Shown in pieces: positions 1-7,851 of a stretch of 57,613 nt of DNA (positions within the stretch are counted from its first letter, which is position 1; the number at the start of each line of letters is the position of its first letter). Below the pieces are notes generated by a model, which saw only the letters and a list, made by a program, of their open reading frames with translations, was not told the origin of the DNA and searched no databases. This stretch comes from Streptomyces lichenis (GTDB taxonomy: Bacteria; Actinomycetota; Actinomycetes; Streptomycetales; Streptomycetaceae), in assembly GCF_023218175.1 (NCBI RefSeq), contig NZ_JALPTH010000037.1:1-57613 (forward strand), read 5' to 3'. The translations under genes and the position numbers were made by a program.

Positions 1-1367
1 GCGCCACCGCGTCCGGCCCCCTCCCAGCACCCCAGCAACCACCCCCGCGCATACGGATGCGCCAGCACCCCGTCCAACGCCTCCGGACGCCGCCGCTCCA
101 CCTCCCCCGCCAGCTCCCACACCTCGGCCCACTCCTCGCCGCCGCGCCCGTCCAGCGCGCCGTTCAGCTCGGCCAGGACCATCCGGGTCAGCTCCAGCTG
201 CTCGGCGGCCAGCGCCTCCGGCTCGATCAGCGCGGCCGGCACCCCCCGGGTGGCCGTCCGGTCCTCCACCCCCCGGATCAGCGCCGCCAGGTCCTCGCAG
301 TACACCGAACGATGGTCGAACCCCCCGTCCTCCCCGTACCGATGGGTGTACAGCCCCCCGCCGCAGGACCGCACCAGCGGACAGCGCCGGCACTCCCCAC
401 TCACCCCCGCCAGCCCCAGCTGCCGGGCCCGCACCCCCGGATGCCCGGCCACCTCGTCAAAGGCATGCCGCCGCACATCGAACCCCGTCGCCGCCGCCCC
501 CTCATAGGCGCTCTTCAACGAGTCCACCTGCTCCAGCGTCCCGTCGGTCTCCACCACCACCAGATCGGTCGGCGCCAGCCCCAGCGACTCCGTCAGCGCG
601 GGCCCGCCGCCCAGGGTGGAGAGCACCGACTCGAACAGCCGCACCGGCACCGGCCGGCCCTGCTCGTCCCAGCGGTCGAACACCGCCAGCAGCCAGTCGG
701 CGTACGCGGTGGGTGAGCCGTCCGGCCGCACCGGCGGCTGCGCCCAGGTGGCGTGCGGCAGCAGGAAGTCGATCCGCGGCGGCCTCAGCTCCATCAGCGC
801 GTCGTACACCGCCACCGGGTCGTTCCGGACGTCCACCGTGCACAGCAGGCCCAGGTCCAGACGCCGGTAGCGCTCCTCCCGGAGCAGCCCCACCGCCCTG
901 AGCACCAGCGGATGGCTCGACCGCCCGTCGGCGAAGCGCCGGTGCCGGTCGTTGGCCGCCTTGTCCCCGTCCAGGGAGATCCCCACCCGGACGCCGAACT
1001 CCGCGAACAGATCAAGATAACGAGCCGACAACTGCAGCCCGTTGGTGTGGATCCGCAGATCAAGCCGCGTCCCCGAACCGGCAAGCGCCCCCGTCAGCTC
1101 CTCGCACACCCGCCGCAACCGGGCCGGCCCCGCCAGCAGGGGCTCCCCTCCGTGCAGGATCACCGTCACGGAGGGCAGAGCATGGGTCTCGGCGTGCTCG
1201 GCCAGACGCCGAGCCGTCCACGAGACGGCCTCGTCGGTGATCGCCTTGGGGCGGGTGCGCCAGCTCTGATCGACGTGCTCGTAGACATAGCAGTGGTCAC
1301 ACGCGAGGTCGCAGCGGCTGTGGACCTTCAGGACGATCTCGCGAAAGGGGACCAGTGGTCCTGTCAT
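1..1367 (-). CDS. fxsB: FxsB-type radical SAM/SPASM peptide maturase (3' end cut by window edge)
   Basis: Read directly from the minus strand: an uninterrupted frame of 455 codons running off the left edge. The radical SAM cluster motif CDLACDHCY gives Cys19, Cys23 and Cys26 for the 4Fe-4S cluster. A SPASM-type cysteine cluster (CRRCPLVRSC, then a Cys in VYCEDL) follows about residue 325, and the frame continues into a long C-terminal extension, as FxsB proteins do. The family installs a three-residue cyclophane crosslink in a small FxSxx-COOH precursor; such a precursor lies 64 nt upstream on the same strand. The start ATG has no Shine-Dalgarno but a TAGACT box 6 nt upstream, suggesting a leaderless transcript. 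The identity rests on the motif pair plus the adjacent precursor. The partner genes often found with it (TIR-like FxsC, TPR FxsT) would lie outside the window. Confidence 0.88.
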   Translation of the reverse strand, partial: MTGPLVPFREIVLKVHSRCDLACDHCYVYEHVDQSWRTRPKAITDEAVSWTARRLAEHAETHALPSVTVILHGGEPLLAGPARLRRVCEELTGALAGSGTRLDLRIHTNGLQLSARYLDLFAEFGVRVGISLDGDKAANDRHRRFADGRSSHPLVLRAVGLLREERYRRLDLGLLCTVDVRNDPVAVYDALMELRPPRIDFLLPHATWAQPPVRPDGSPTAYADWLLAVFDRWDEQGRPVPVRLFESVLSTLGGGPALTESLGLAPTDLVVVETDGTLEQVDSLKSAYEGAAATGFDVRRHAFDEVAGHPGVRARQLGLAGVSGECRRCPLVRSCGGGLYTHRYGEDGGFDHRSVYCEDLAALIRGVEDRTATRGVPAALIEPEALAAEQLELTRMVLAELNGALDGRGGEEWAEVWELAGEVERRRPEALDGVLAHPYARGWLLGCWEGAGRGG

Positions 1368-1373
1368 TCCGCC

Positions 1374-1379
1374 AGTCTA
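1374..1379 (-). promoter_or_regulatory. Likely -10 box of fxsB, leaderless start
   Basis: TAGACT ends 6 nt before the fxsB ATG, and no Shine-Dalgarno is present. That is the spacing of a leaderless promoter. No good -35 hexamer is visible. It implies fxsB can be transcribed separately from fxsA. Confidence 0.45.
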
Positions 1380-1431
1380 GGGCGGTTCATGACCTTGTAC
1401 GGCGCTCTTCGGTGATGCGCCGCGGACCGTG

Positions 1432-1596
1432 TCAGATCGCGGAGTTGAACGTGGGGACCCGCTCGGTGCGGTCGCTCACCGAGGGCAGCAGCCGGCCGAG
1501 CTTGCGCTCCGCGGCGGCCCCGCGGACGTCGATCTCGGCGAGCGGGACGCGGTGCGGCTTCGCGGCGGCGAACGCGGCGGGGATCTGAGGAGTCAC
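1432..1596 (-). CDS. fxsA: FxsA, FxSxx-COOH cyclophane RiPP precursor, 54 aa
   Basis: A 54-residue peptide ends in TFNSAI, so the last five residues fit the FxSxx-COOH signature (Phe50, Asn51, Ser52). The family is the substrate of FxsB radical SAM enzymes, which crosslink the Phe side chain to a nearby residue. The leader (residues 1-45) holds a VPLAEIDVR segment resembling a recognition stretch. The start is GTG with AGGACGG about 7 nt upstream; a longer frame reaches 150 codons but the extension is not coding-like. fxsB follows on the same strand after 64 nt. Assignment rests on the C-terminal motif together with the neighbour. Its biological role is not known. Confidence 0.85.
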   Translation of the reverse strand: MTPQIPAAFAAAKPHRVPLAEIDVRGAAAERKLGRLLPSVSDRTERVPTFNSAI

Positions 1597-1815
1597 GACG
1601 GCCGTCCTAGGGGAGTGGGGTCGATCTTGGCTGGCGGCACCATTGCAGTGTCGGCGGCACGACTTTACCCTCATGGCCACCCACGGCAAATCAGCGCGTG
1701 GAGGGGTGGCGGGCACGTGGCGAACGCCCATCCCGAGGGGCCCGGACCAGGCGCTTCGACCGATCGGACCCGGCCCCTTGCACCGCACGGGTGACGCCGC
1801 AGACGGGGGTGGGCG

Positions 1816-2724
1816 ATGACGCGGTCCCAGGACCACACGCGGAGCATGGTCTTCCGCAACAGCGACCTTCCGGGGCTCTTCCACCGCGCGGACGAGACCG
1901 CGGTGGCCCGGCAGCGCGAGGCGGTCCAGGACACCCGCCTCCAGTTATGGCTGCTGGTGCTCGGCGCGCTGGTGTTCGCGCTGCCCTTCCGCGCGGCGGG
2001 CGCGCTCAGCGCGGCGGCCTACGCCGGGGTCCTCTGGGCCACCTGGCGGGCCTCCCGCCGCCGGGCCGCCTCCCAGTGGCAACTGAACCGGTCCGCGGCG
2101 GAGTTCATCAAGTCCATGTGCTGGCGGTACGCCGTCCACGGCACCCCCTTCACAGCCGACCGCACCGACGCCGACGCCGAGTTCCTCTCCCGCCTCGAAC
2201 AGGGCCTCGCCGAGCTGCGCAAGACCGGCTGGTCCGATCCCCGTACCACCGAGGCGCCCGACAGCCCCTCCGAGCTCATCACCCCGGCCATGCGGCGGCT
2301 ACGCGAGCGACCCTTCCAGGTACGCAAGGAGACGTACGTCCGGGACCGCCTGATCGAGCAGCGCAACTGGTACCACCGCCGTACCGTCGTCTCCCGCCGC
2401 GCCACCACCCTCTGGTCGGCCACCATCTCCCTCCTCACCGTCGCCGCGCTCACCCTCGGCGTCCTGCGGCTCCTCTCCGTCGAGTCCCCCTCCATCACCG
2501 CCGCCCTGCTCTCCGCCGCCGCCGCGGCGTGCGTCGCCTGGAGCGAGATCCGCCGCCACCAGCCGCTGATCGCGGCCCACTCCCTGGTCGAGGAGGACCT
2601 CGCGGCCATGCACACCGCGATGGAGACCACCGTCGGCGAGGACCGCTGGCCCGCCGCCGTCTACGAAACCGAACGCATCGTCAGCCCCCAGCACACCGAC
2701 TGGCTGGTCCAGCACCGCAGGTAG
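1816..2724 (+). CDS. DUF4231 two-hairpin membrane protein, SLATT-like
   Basis: 302 aa with two membrane hairpins: residues about 43-78 (LWLLVLGALVFALPF and a second helix) and about 198-242 (two helices around LLSVESPS). A charged cytoplasmic region joins them. This is the DUF4231 layout and resembles the SLATT two-TM effectors described with SLOG and SMODS proteins in nucleotide-centred conflict systems. The first helix contains a TTA codon (1945-1947, codon 44), the only one I noticed in the window, so translation should depend on the bldA tRNA and be developmentally timed. It is divergent from fxsAB and convergent with the SLOG-like gene. Family call from overall layout and sequence character; effector role is inference. 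Confidence 0.72.
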   Translation: MTRSQDHTRSMVFRNSDLPGLFHRADETAVARQREAVQDTRLQLWLLVLGALVFALPFRAAGALSAAAYAGVLWATWRASRRRAASQWQLNRSAAEFIKSMCWRYAVHGTPFTADRTDADAEFLSRLEQGLAELRKTGWSDPRTTEAPDSPSELITPAMRRLRERPFQVRKETYVRDRLIEQRNWYHRRTVVSRRATTLWSATISLLTVAALTLGVLRLLSVESPSITAALLSAAAAACVAWSEIRRHQPLIAAHSLVEEDLAAMHTAMETTVGEDRWPAAVYETERIVSPQHTDWLVQHRR

Positions 2725-3032
2725 CGCCGTCCCGGGCCGAGGGCCCGCACCGGTGGGACGCTACTGCCCGGCGGGTGGGACGGCCCTGCCCCACCCGTAC
2801 CGCCGGATACGGCCCTTTCCGGGCCTGGGGCCCGTACCGGCTGCCCGCCGCCCGGGCTGCGTCCCGGCCATCGGCCGGGGTCGTGCCACCGGGCGGGTGC
2901 ACACCCACCGGGCCTGCGAACCGCCACCGGACCGCGACCAAGGGCAGACGCAGACGCGATGGGGCCCCCCTGGACGGAGTCCTTGGGGGAGGGGCCACCG
3001 GCCCGCAGCCGAAGACGCGGCCAGAGGCAACG
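2725..3032. other. Intergenic gap between convergent DUF4231 and SLOG-like genes
   Basis: 308 bp with no credible gene. It holds several short GC-rich inverted repeats (for example GGGCC-GA-GGGCCC just after the DUF4231 stop and GGGCC-TG-GGGCCC near 2820) that could end transcription from either side, but none is long enough to call confidently. Confidence 0.5.
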
Positions 3033-3518
3033 TCACCCCCGGGTGACCCCCTCGCGCCAGACCACCGTCACCGGCCGCCCCCGCCCCAGCGCGTAGGCGA
3101 CGATGTCCCCCGTGCCCCCCAGCCCCCGTGCCGGGCAGCCGTCCCAGACGGCGATGAGGCGGTCGCAGTGGTCGGCGATGTACGCGCCGGCCGCGTAGTA
3201 GGCCTCGTCGGTGGAGTGCGGGAAGTCGAGGCGGACCTCGCGCGTGGCCCGGGTGCGCAGGCAGTGGTAGCGGGCCAGCTCCCTCGGGTCGGCGAAGCCG
3301 TCCTCGTAGTCGCCGCTGGGGATGACCACGGTCAGTTCGGCGCCCCAGGCGAGGGCGATGTCCGCGAAGAGCTGGTCGGCGCCGGTGGCGAGGCTGGAGA
3401 GGGCTTCCAGGCCGGTGCCGCCGCCGTGGCCGCGGAAGGCCTCGTGCATGGCGGCCCGGACGTGCGCGTGCAGCTCGGGCGGGATGTCCCGGTGGCCGGT
3501 GACTCCGATGCGCTTCAT
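3033..3518 (-). CDS. SLOG-fold (Rossmann-like) nucleotide-sensor protein
   Basis: 161 aa. It opens with MKRIGVTGHRDIP, the beta strand plus GVTGHR turn typical of SLOG proteins of the DUF1273/YpsA kind. A SLATGADQLFADIAL helix, a Glu/Asp-rich middle and GGTGDIVAYALGRGRP near residue 140 follow, matching the second conserved nucleotide-binding segment. SLOG domains bind or process nucleotide-derived ligands and are often paired with two-TM SLATT proteins; here the DUF4231 protein faces it, convergently, 308 bp away. A hairpin terminator separates it from the upstream DUF1684 gene. Catalytic activity (phosphoribohydrolase-like) cannot be judged: the usual PGGxGTxxE motif is absent. Confidence 0.68.
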   Translation of the reverse strand: MKRIGVTGHRDIPPELHAHVRAAMHEAFRGHGGGTGLEALSSLATGADQLFADIALAWGAELTVVIPSGDYEDGFADPRELARYHCLRTRATREVRLDFPHSTDEAYYAAGAYIADHCDRLIAVWDGCPARGLGGTGDIVAYALGRGRPVTVVWREGVTRG

Positions 3519-3592
3519 ACGCCCCCCGATCCCCCCACGGTGACAGCCCCGCCGTCCATGGTGTCAAACCGGGCCGCCGCCGGGCAGGGCGC

Positions 3593-3626
3593 GAACACCC
3601 CGGACGGTTAGCCGTCCGGGGTGCTC
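3593..3626 (-). terminator. Hairpin terminator of the DUF1684 gene
   Basis: A 12-bp perfect stem (CACCCCGGACGG / CCGTCCGGGGTG) with loop TTAG lies just after the DUF1684 stop on the minus strand and before the SLOG-like gene. The stem can extend by about 3 bp with one mismatch. No strong U tract, as is common in Streptomyces. Confidence 0.7.
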
Positions 3627-3660
3627 ACGGGTGCTCAGGCGCCCCGGCGCGAGGCGGGGT

Positions 3661-4452
3661 TCACCGGGCCCGGACGCGCCGCTCACCCGCGGCGACGGGC
3701 ACGTCCAGGGTGTTGCCCGGCGGCGGGAAGGGGCAGATGAAGTGGTCCGCGAAGGCGCACGGCGGCAGCAGCGCGCGGTTGAGGTCCACGGTGATGGTGC
3801 CGTCCGCCTCCGGGGCCCCGGGCCGCAGGAAGCGGAAGCGGTAGGAGGAGCCGTCCGCGCCGGTGGCGTCGGCGAAGACGGCCCACAGCGAGCCGTCGTC
3901 CTCGACCGCGACCCGCAGGGTGTGCTCGGTGCCGGCGAGGGTGAACACCAGCTCGCCGCCCAGGCCGAGCCCGCGTTCGCGGCCGTCGGCGTTCTCCACC
4001 CGGACGCGCTGCTCGCCGTCGTAGGCCGTGAAGACGCCGGGCACGGCCCACTGCTCGTCGTACGGGGTGGCCTCGATGCCCTGGAAGGCGCGGCGGGCCG
4101 GGGAGGCGGGGTCGAAGTCGCGGACGGCCCACTGCCCCTCGCGGCGCAGCACGACGAGGCGTCGATCACCGGCGGCGAGGGAGGCGTGCTCCGGAAGGCT
4201 CTGCTCGGCGGTGAGGCGCAGTTCGCCGTCGACCGGCCGCCCGTCGGCGGTGAGGCCGTCGGCGGGGGCCGCGGTGAGGTGGACGTGCTCCCCGGCGTCC
4301 CGCCAGAGGCCGGGGACGCCGGGCAGCCGCCCGTCGGGGTGGTCGGAGAGCCAGTACGTGCCGGTGAGGGCGAGTGGACCATAGGGGGCCGAGACCGCGG
4401 CGGTGCGCTGCTCGTGCCACTGCTTCCAGTCCTGCACGGGATCGCTGCTCAT
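3661..4452 (-). CDS. DUF1684 family protein
   Basis: 263 aa, soluble, no signal peptide. The sequence fits DUF1684: N-terminal PYGPLALTGTYWL, the central RRAFQGIEATPYDEQW, and a C-terminal ALLPPCAFADHFICPFPPP segment, which is the family's best-conserved part with its two Cys near an Asn/Pro-rich end. Enzymatic function is not established. The ATG at 4452 is preferred over a longer frame because the upstream codons are Ala/Thr-rich antisense of the DUF5685 gene, and because TACGCT stands 6 nt before this ATG, giving a leaderless start. Confidence 0.85.
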   Translation of the reverse strand: MSSDPVQDWKQWHEQRTAAVSAPYGPLALTGTYWLSDHPDGRLPGVPGLWRDAGEHVHLTAAPADGLTADGRPVDGELRLTAEQSLPEHASLAAGDRRLVVLRREGQWAVRDFDPASPARRAFQGIEATPYDEQWAVPGVFTAYDGEQRVRVENADGRERGLGLGGELVFTLAGTEHTLRVAVEDDGSLWAVFADATGADGSSYRFRFLRPGAPEADGTITVDLNRALLPPCAFADHFICPFPPPGNTLDVPVAAGERRVRAR

Positions 4453-4458
4453 GCCGCC

Positions 4459-4464
4459 AGCGTA
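4459..4464 (-). promoter_or_regulatory. Likely -10 box of the DUF1684 gene, leaderless
   Basis: TACGCT 6 nt before the ATG, with no ribosome binding site. It lies in the 43-nt gap after the DUF5685 stop, so DUF1684 likely has its own promoter. Confidence 0.45.
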
Positions 4465-4495
4465 CGGCCCCGGGCGGGTACGCCGAAGGGGCGTC

Positions 4496-5740
4496 TCAGC
4501 AGTCGCAAGGGCAGCAGCAGTCGCAGCCGTCGCAGTCGCAGTTGGGCCCGCAGTCGCAGCTGTGGCAGCAGCCCTCGCGCTTCTTGCGGGACCAGGGGCC
4601 CTCGTACTCCTTGGCGCAGCACAGCCGGCAGGTGCAGAACAGCCCGATGAAGGCGGCGCAGCCGGCCAGCAGTCCGCGGGGCTTCTTGGGCTGCGGCTGC
4701 CCGTGCCCGCCCCCGAAGCCCCCGCCTCCGCCGAAGCCTCCGCCCCCATGACCGCCCCCGCCGTGGGCGTGCCCGCCGCCCGCGTACGGGCCGCCGGCGG
4801 CGTAGGGGTTGCCGTCCACCGGACCCGGGCCGTGGCCGTGGCCCGGCACCGGGCCGTAGGGGCCGGGCTGCTGGTGGGAGCAGGAGGGGGAGTCGAAGGC
4901 CCGGTCGATGGAGACCCGCAGCTCGTGGGCGAGCAGGACGTGGACGAGCTTGCCGTCGGTGAAGTCGGTGTCGCGCAGGGCGAGCCGGATGCCGTGCAGG
5001 GCGTCGTCGGCGAGGCGGCGGGCCTCGGCGAGGCCGGTGCCGGTGGCGGTGAGCGGGTTCCAGGCGCCGGCGGCCGCGTCGGCCTCGCGGTCCTCGACGG
5101 CGTCCAGCAGATGGGCGAGGCGGCCGAAGAGCCGGCCCGCCTCGGCGAGCGGCGCCGCGTTGTGCGGGCGGCCGGCGAGCACCGCGGTGTGGGCGAAGGC
5201 GGCCGCGGTGGCGGTCTCGGTGGGTTCGGTGACGGTGAGCAGCGGGGTGCCGGGGCCGGCCAGGGCCTCGATGCCGGTCTGCCGGTCGACCGCGTCGACC
5301 AGGAGGGCGGTGTCGAAGCCGAGGGAGCGGCCGGTGCGGGCGCCGGCCCGGTCCCAGCCGCGGGCGACCCGGCGGGCGGCGGCGGCCATGGGGCGGCGGG
5401 CGAGCAGTCCGTCGCCGTCGGCGAGGTGGTCGCGCATCTTGGCGGAGGCGAGGACCAGCGAGACGGCGGCGGCCAGCCGGGCGCCCTCGCCGCGGGCGAC
5501 CGGCGCGGTGCGCATGGCGCGCAGCGGGCAGGGTCCGGCGGTGCGCCGGGCGGTGGGGTCGGGCGCGGCCTGAGCCTCCGTCAGTACGGAGATGAGCAGT
5601 CCGTCGTAGTTGGTGGCGATCCGCGCGAACTGCCCGTGATCGGCGCGGAGCGCCAGGCACAGTCCGCACAGATGGGCCATCCACTCGGTCTTCAGCCCGT
5701 CGGTGAGCCGGTGCGAGCAGGGTCTGACGATGCCGAACAT
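4496..5740 (-). CDS. DUF5685 family protein with Gly/His-rich linker and Cys-rich tail
   Basis: 414 aa in three parts. Residues 1-285 form a helical domain beginning MFGIVRPC with a CGLCLAL motif near residue 25 and an HLADGDG motif near 104, the DUF5685 body. Residues about 290-355 are a low-complexity Gly/His/Pro linker (GGGGHGGGGFGGG). The last 56 residues hold 17 cysteines, ending CDCDGCDCCCPCDC, after a short hydrophobic stretch (AAFIGLFCTCRLCC). The tail looks like a metal or Fe-S binding module or a membrane-proximal Cys cluster. I know no assigned function. GGGGGGA about 6 nt before the ATG serves as ribosome site. Ends 43 nt before the DUF1684 gene on the same strand. Confidence 0.82.
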   Translation of the reverse strand: MFGIVRPCSHRLTDGLKTEWMAHLCGLCLALRADHGQFARIATNYDGLLISVLTEAQAAPDPTARRTAGPCPLRAMRTAPVARGEGARLAAAVSLVLASAKMRDHLADGDGLLARRPMAAAARRVARGWDRAGARTGRSLGFDTALLVDAVDRQTGIEALAGPGTPLLTVTEPTETATAAAFAHTAVLAGRPHNAAPLAEAGRLFGRLAHLLDAVEDREADAAAGAWNPLTATGTGLAEARRLADDALHGIRLALRDTDFTDGKLVHVLLAHELRVSIDRAFDSPSCSHQQPGPYGPVPGHGHGPGPVDGNPYAAGGPYAGGGHAHGGGGHGGGGFGGGGGFGGGHGQPQPKKPRGLLAGCAAFIGLFCTCRLCCAKEYEGPWSRKKREGCCHSCDCGPNCDCDGCDCCCPCDC

Positions 5741-6012
5741 CTCGTGTCCCCCCGTGTGTCGTTCGATTGCGCGGGCATCGTATCGGGAGGTCGTTCACCC
5801 GTCCGCCGGTCCGCTCACCCGTCCGGTCGGAATGTCATATGTGAGTTACGGAGGCCGCTCTCCAGAGGGCTTGTGCAGGCAGAACCTTGACGAATCGCCA
5901 CATCCTCTGCACCAGTACCGTCACGAATCCCTCGCGCGGCGACTATCCACTTGGCGCGGGATCCGCATGATGGACGACCATAGGGATAGCGGAACCACCA
6001 GTGACCGCGTTG

Positions 6013-6020
6013 AAAGGAGG
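6013..6020 (+). promoter_or_regulatory. Strong ribosome binding site of the SepF-like gene
   Basis: AAAGGAGG with 5 nt to the ATG, one of the best Shine-Dalgarno sequences in the window; it fixes the start. Confidence 0.85.
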
Positions 6021-6025
6021 CGTCC

Positions 6026-6460
6026 ATGGGATCGGTGCGCAAGGCGAGTGCATGGCTTGGCCTCGTCGAGGACAGCGACGAGCGTTACTACGACGACGAG
6101 TACGCCGAGGGTGAGCGCAGCAACGACGCCTGGGTGACCGACCCGCGGGTGCGGGTCGCCTCCGAGTCCGCGCAGGAGGAGGGGCGCCGGATCGCCACGG
6201 TGACCCCGGACGGCTTCCGGGACGCCCGGAGCATCGGGGAGCTGTTCCGCGAGGGCGTCCCGGTGATCGTGAACCTCACCGCCATGGACTCCGCGGACGC
6301 CAAGCGGGTGGTGGACTTCGCGGCCGGGCTGACCTTCGGGCTGCGCGGTTCGATCGAGCGGGTGGCGACCCGGGTGTTCCTGCTGACCCCGGCCGACACC
6401 CGGATCGTCAGCGGTGAGCCGGGGGCCCACCGCCAGGACGGCTTCTTCAACCAGAGCTGA
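6026..6460 (+). CDS. sflA: SepF-like cell division protein
   Basis: 144 aa. The N-terminal amphipathic helix (MGSVRKASAWLGLVED) would bind membrane. A short acidic linker with DERYYDDEY follows, then a SepF core (residues about 55-140): PVIVNLTAMDSADAKRVVDFAAGLTFGLRG, ending with VFLLTPADTRI. SepF proteins polymerise and tether FtsZ to the membrane. Streptomyces has the main SepF beside ftsZ plus two SepF-like proteins that restrict FtsZ and dynamin placement. This solitary copy, next to an acyl-CoA dehydrogenase gene and away from the dcw cluster, fits the SflA type. The symbol is given from genomic position and size and is less certain than the family. Confidence 0.88.
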   Translation: MGSVRKASAWLGLVEDSDERYYDDEYAEGERSNDAWVTDPRVRVASESAQEEGRRIATVTPDGFRDARSIGELFREGVPVIVNLTAMDSADAKRVVDFAAGLTFGLRGSIERVATRVFLLTPADTRIVSGEPGAHRQDGFFNQS

Positions 6461-6499
6461 CCGGCGGGGCCGCTCGCCGACAGACCGGTGGCCCCGGGG

Positions 6500-7690
6500 T
6501 CACCGGAACGCGTCGAGACCGGTGAGCGCCTTGCCGAGCACCAGTTGGTGCATCTCCACGGTGCCCTCGTAGGTGAGCACCGATTCCAGGTTGCCCGCGT
6601 GCCGCATCACGGGATACTCCAGCGAGATCCCGTTGGCACCCAGGATGGTCCGGGCGGTACGGCAGATGTCGATCGCCTCCCGGACGTTGTTCAGTTTGCC
6701 GAAGCTGACCTGCTCGGGGCGGAGCCGTCCGGCGTCCAGGCGCCGCCCGAGGTGGTGGGCGAGCAGGATGCCCTTGTGCAGCTCCAGGGCCATGTCGGCC
6801 AGCTTGGCCTGGGTGAGCTGGAAGCCGCCGATGGGCCGGCCGAACTGCTCCCGGCTGCGGGCGTACTCCAGCGCGGCCTCGAAGGAGGAGCGCGCGGCGC
6901 CCATGGCGCCCCACACGATCCCGTACCGCGCGTGGCTGAGGCAGCCCAGCGGTGCCTTGAGCCCGGTGGCGCCGGGCAGCAGCGCGTCGGCGGGCAGCCG
7001 GACGTCGTCCATGACCAGCTCACTGGTGACCGAGGCCCGCAGCGACCACTTGTGCTTGATCTCCGGGGCGGAGAAGCCGGGGGTGTCGGTGGGTACGGCG
7101 AAGCCGCGGATGCCCTCGTCGGTGCGGGCCCAGACCACGGCGACCCCGGCGACCGAGCCGTTGGTGATCCACATCTTGCGCCCGTTGAGCACCCAGTCGC
7201 CACCGTCCTTCTTGGCGTGAGTGCGCATGGCGGCCGGGTCGGAGCCGATGTCGGGCTCGGTCAGCCCGAAGCAGCCGATGGTCTCGCCGGCCGCCATGGA
7301 CGGCAGCCAGCGCTGCTTCTGCTCCTCGGAGCCGTAGGTGTGGATCGCGTACATGGCGAGCGAGCCCTGGACGGAGACCAGCGAGCGGATGCCGGAGTCG
7401 GCGGCCTCCAGCTCCAGGCAGGCCAGCCCGTACTGGACCGCGCTCGCCCCGGCGCAGCCGTAGCCGTCGAGGGTCATGCCGAGCGCGCCGAGGGAGCCGA
7501 GCTCCCGGGCCAGCTCGCGGATGCCGGGCAGTTCCCCGGACTCGTACCACTCGGCGATGTGCGGCAGCACCCGGTCGGCGGCCCAGGTGCGGACGGTGTC
7601 GCGGACGGCGAGCTCCTCGGGGTCGAGGAGGTCGTCGATGCCGAGCGGGTCGCCGGCGTCGAAGGGCGGGAGCTTCGCGGGTGCGGACAT
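6500..7690 (-). CDS. gcdH: Acyl-CoA dehydrogenase, glutaryl-CoA dehydrogenase-like
   Basis: 396 aa FAD-dependent acyl-CoA dehydrogenase. The catalytic base is Glu375 in TYEGTVEMHQLVLGKALTG, which matches the glutaryl-CoA dehydrogenase version (TYEGTHDIHALILGRAITG) rather than the usual short-chain one. SGIRSLVSVQGSLAM near residue 100 keeps the Arg that binds the distal carboxylate in that enzyme. FAD/substrate segments FGLTEPDIGSDP and WITNG are present. Expected reaction: oxidation and decarboxylation of glutaryl-CoA to crotonyl-CoA in lysine/tryptophan breakdown. The ATG at 7690 is preferred over an upstream frame start because GAAAGG precedes it and homologs start near AKLPPFDAGDPL. It converges on the SepF-like gene. 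Confidence 0.85.
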   Translation of the reverse strand: MSAPAKLPPFDAGDPLGIDDLLDPEELAVRDTVRTWAADRVLPHIAEWYESGELPGIRELARELGSLGALGMTLDGYGCAGASAVQYGLACLELEAADSGIRSLVSVQGSLAMYAIHTYGSEEQKQRWLPSMAAGETIGCFGLTEPDIGSDPAAMRTHAKKDGGDWVLNGRKMWITNGSVAGVAVVWARTDEGIRGFAVPTDTPGFSAPEIKHKWSLRASVTSELVMDDVRLPADALLPGATGLKAPLGCLSHARYGIVWGAMGAARSSFEAALEYARSREQFGRPIGGFQLTQAKLADMALELHKGILLAHHLGRRLDAGRLRPEQVSFGKLNNVREAIDICRTARTILGANGISLEYPVMRHAGNLESVLTYEGTVEMHQLVLGKALTGLDAFR

Positions 7691-7851
7691 CGCGGGGGAC
7701 CTTTCGGGCGCGGGCTCGGGCTCAGGCACGGAGGGAACGCGGAAAAACTAGCAGTGGTAATCACGGCCGTTCGCCGACGTTACGGCCCCCGGTGCCGCGC
7801 GTCCAGGGCGGCTCGGCGCGCGGCGCCCGGCGCGCCCCACCGCGGGGCTGC

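Noticed and set aside
1698..3611. A 637-codon plus frame over the DUF4231 and SLOG genes
   Set aside because: Arg/Pro/His-rich shadow of the DUF4231 gene in another frame.
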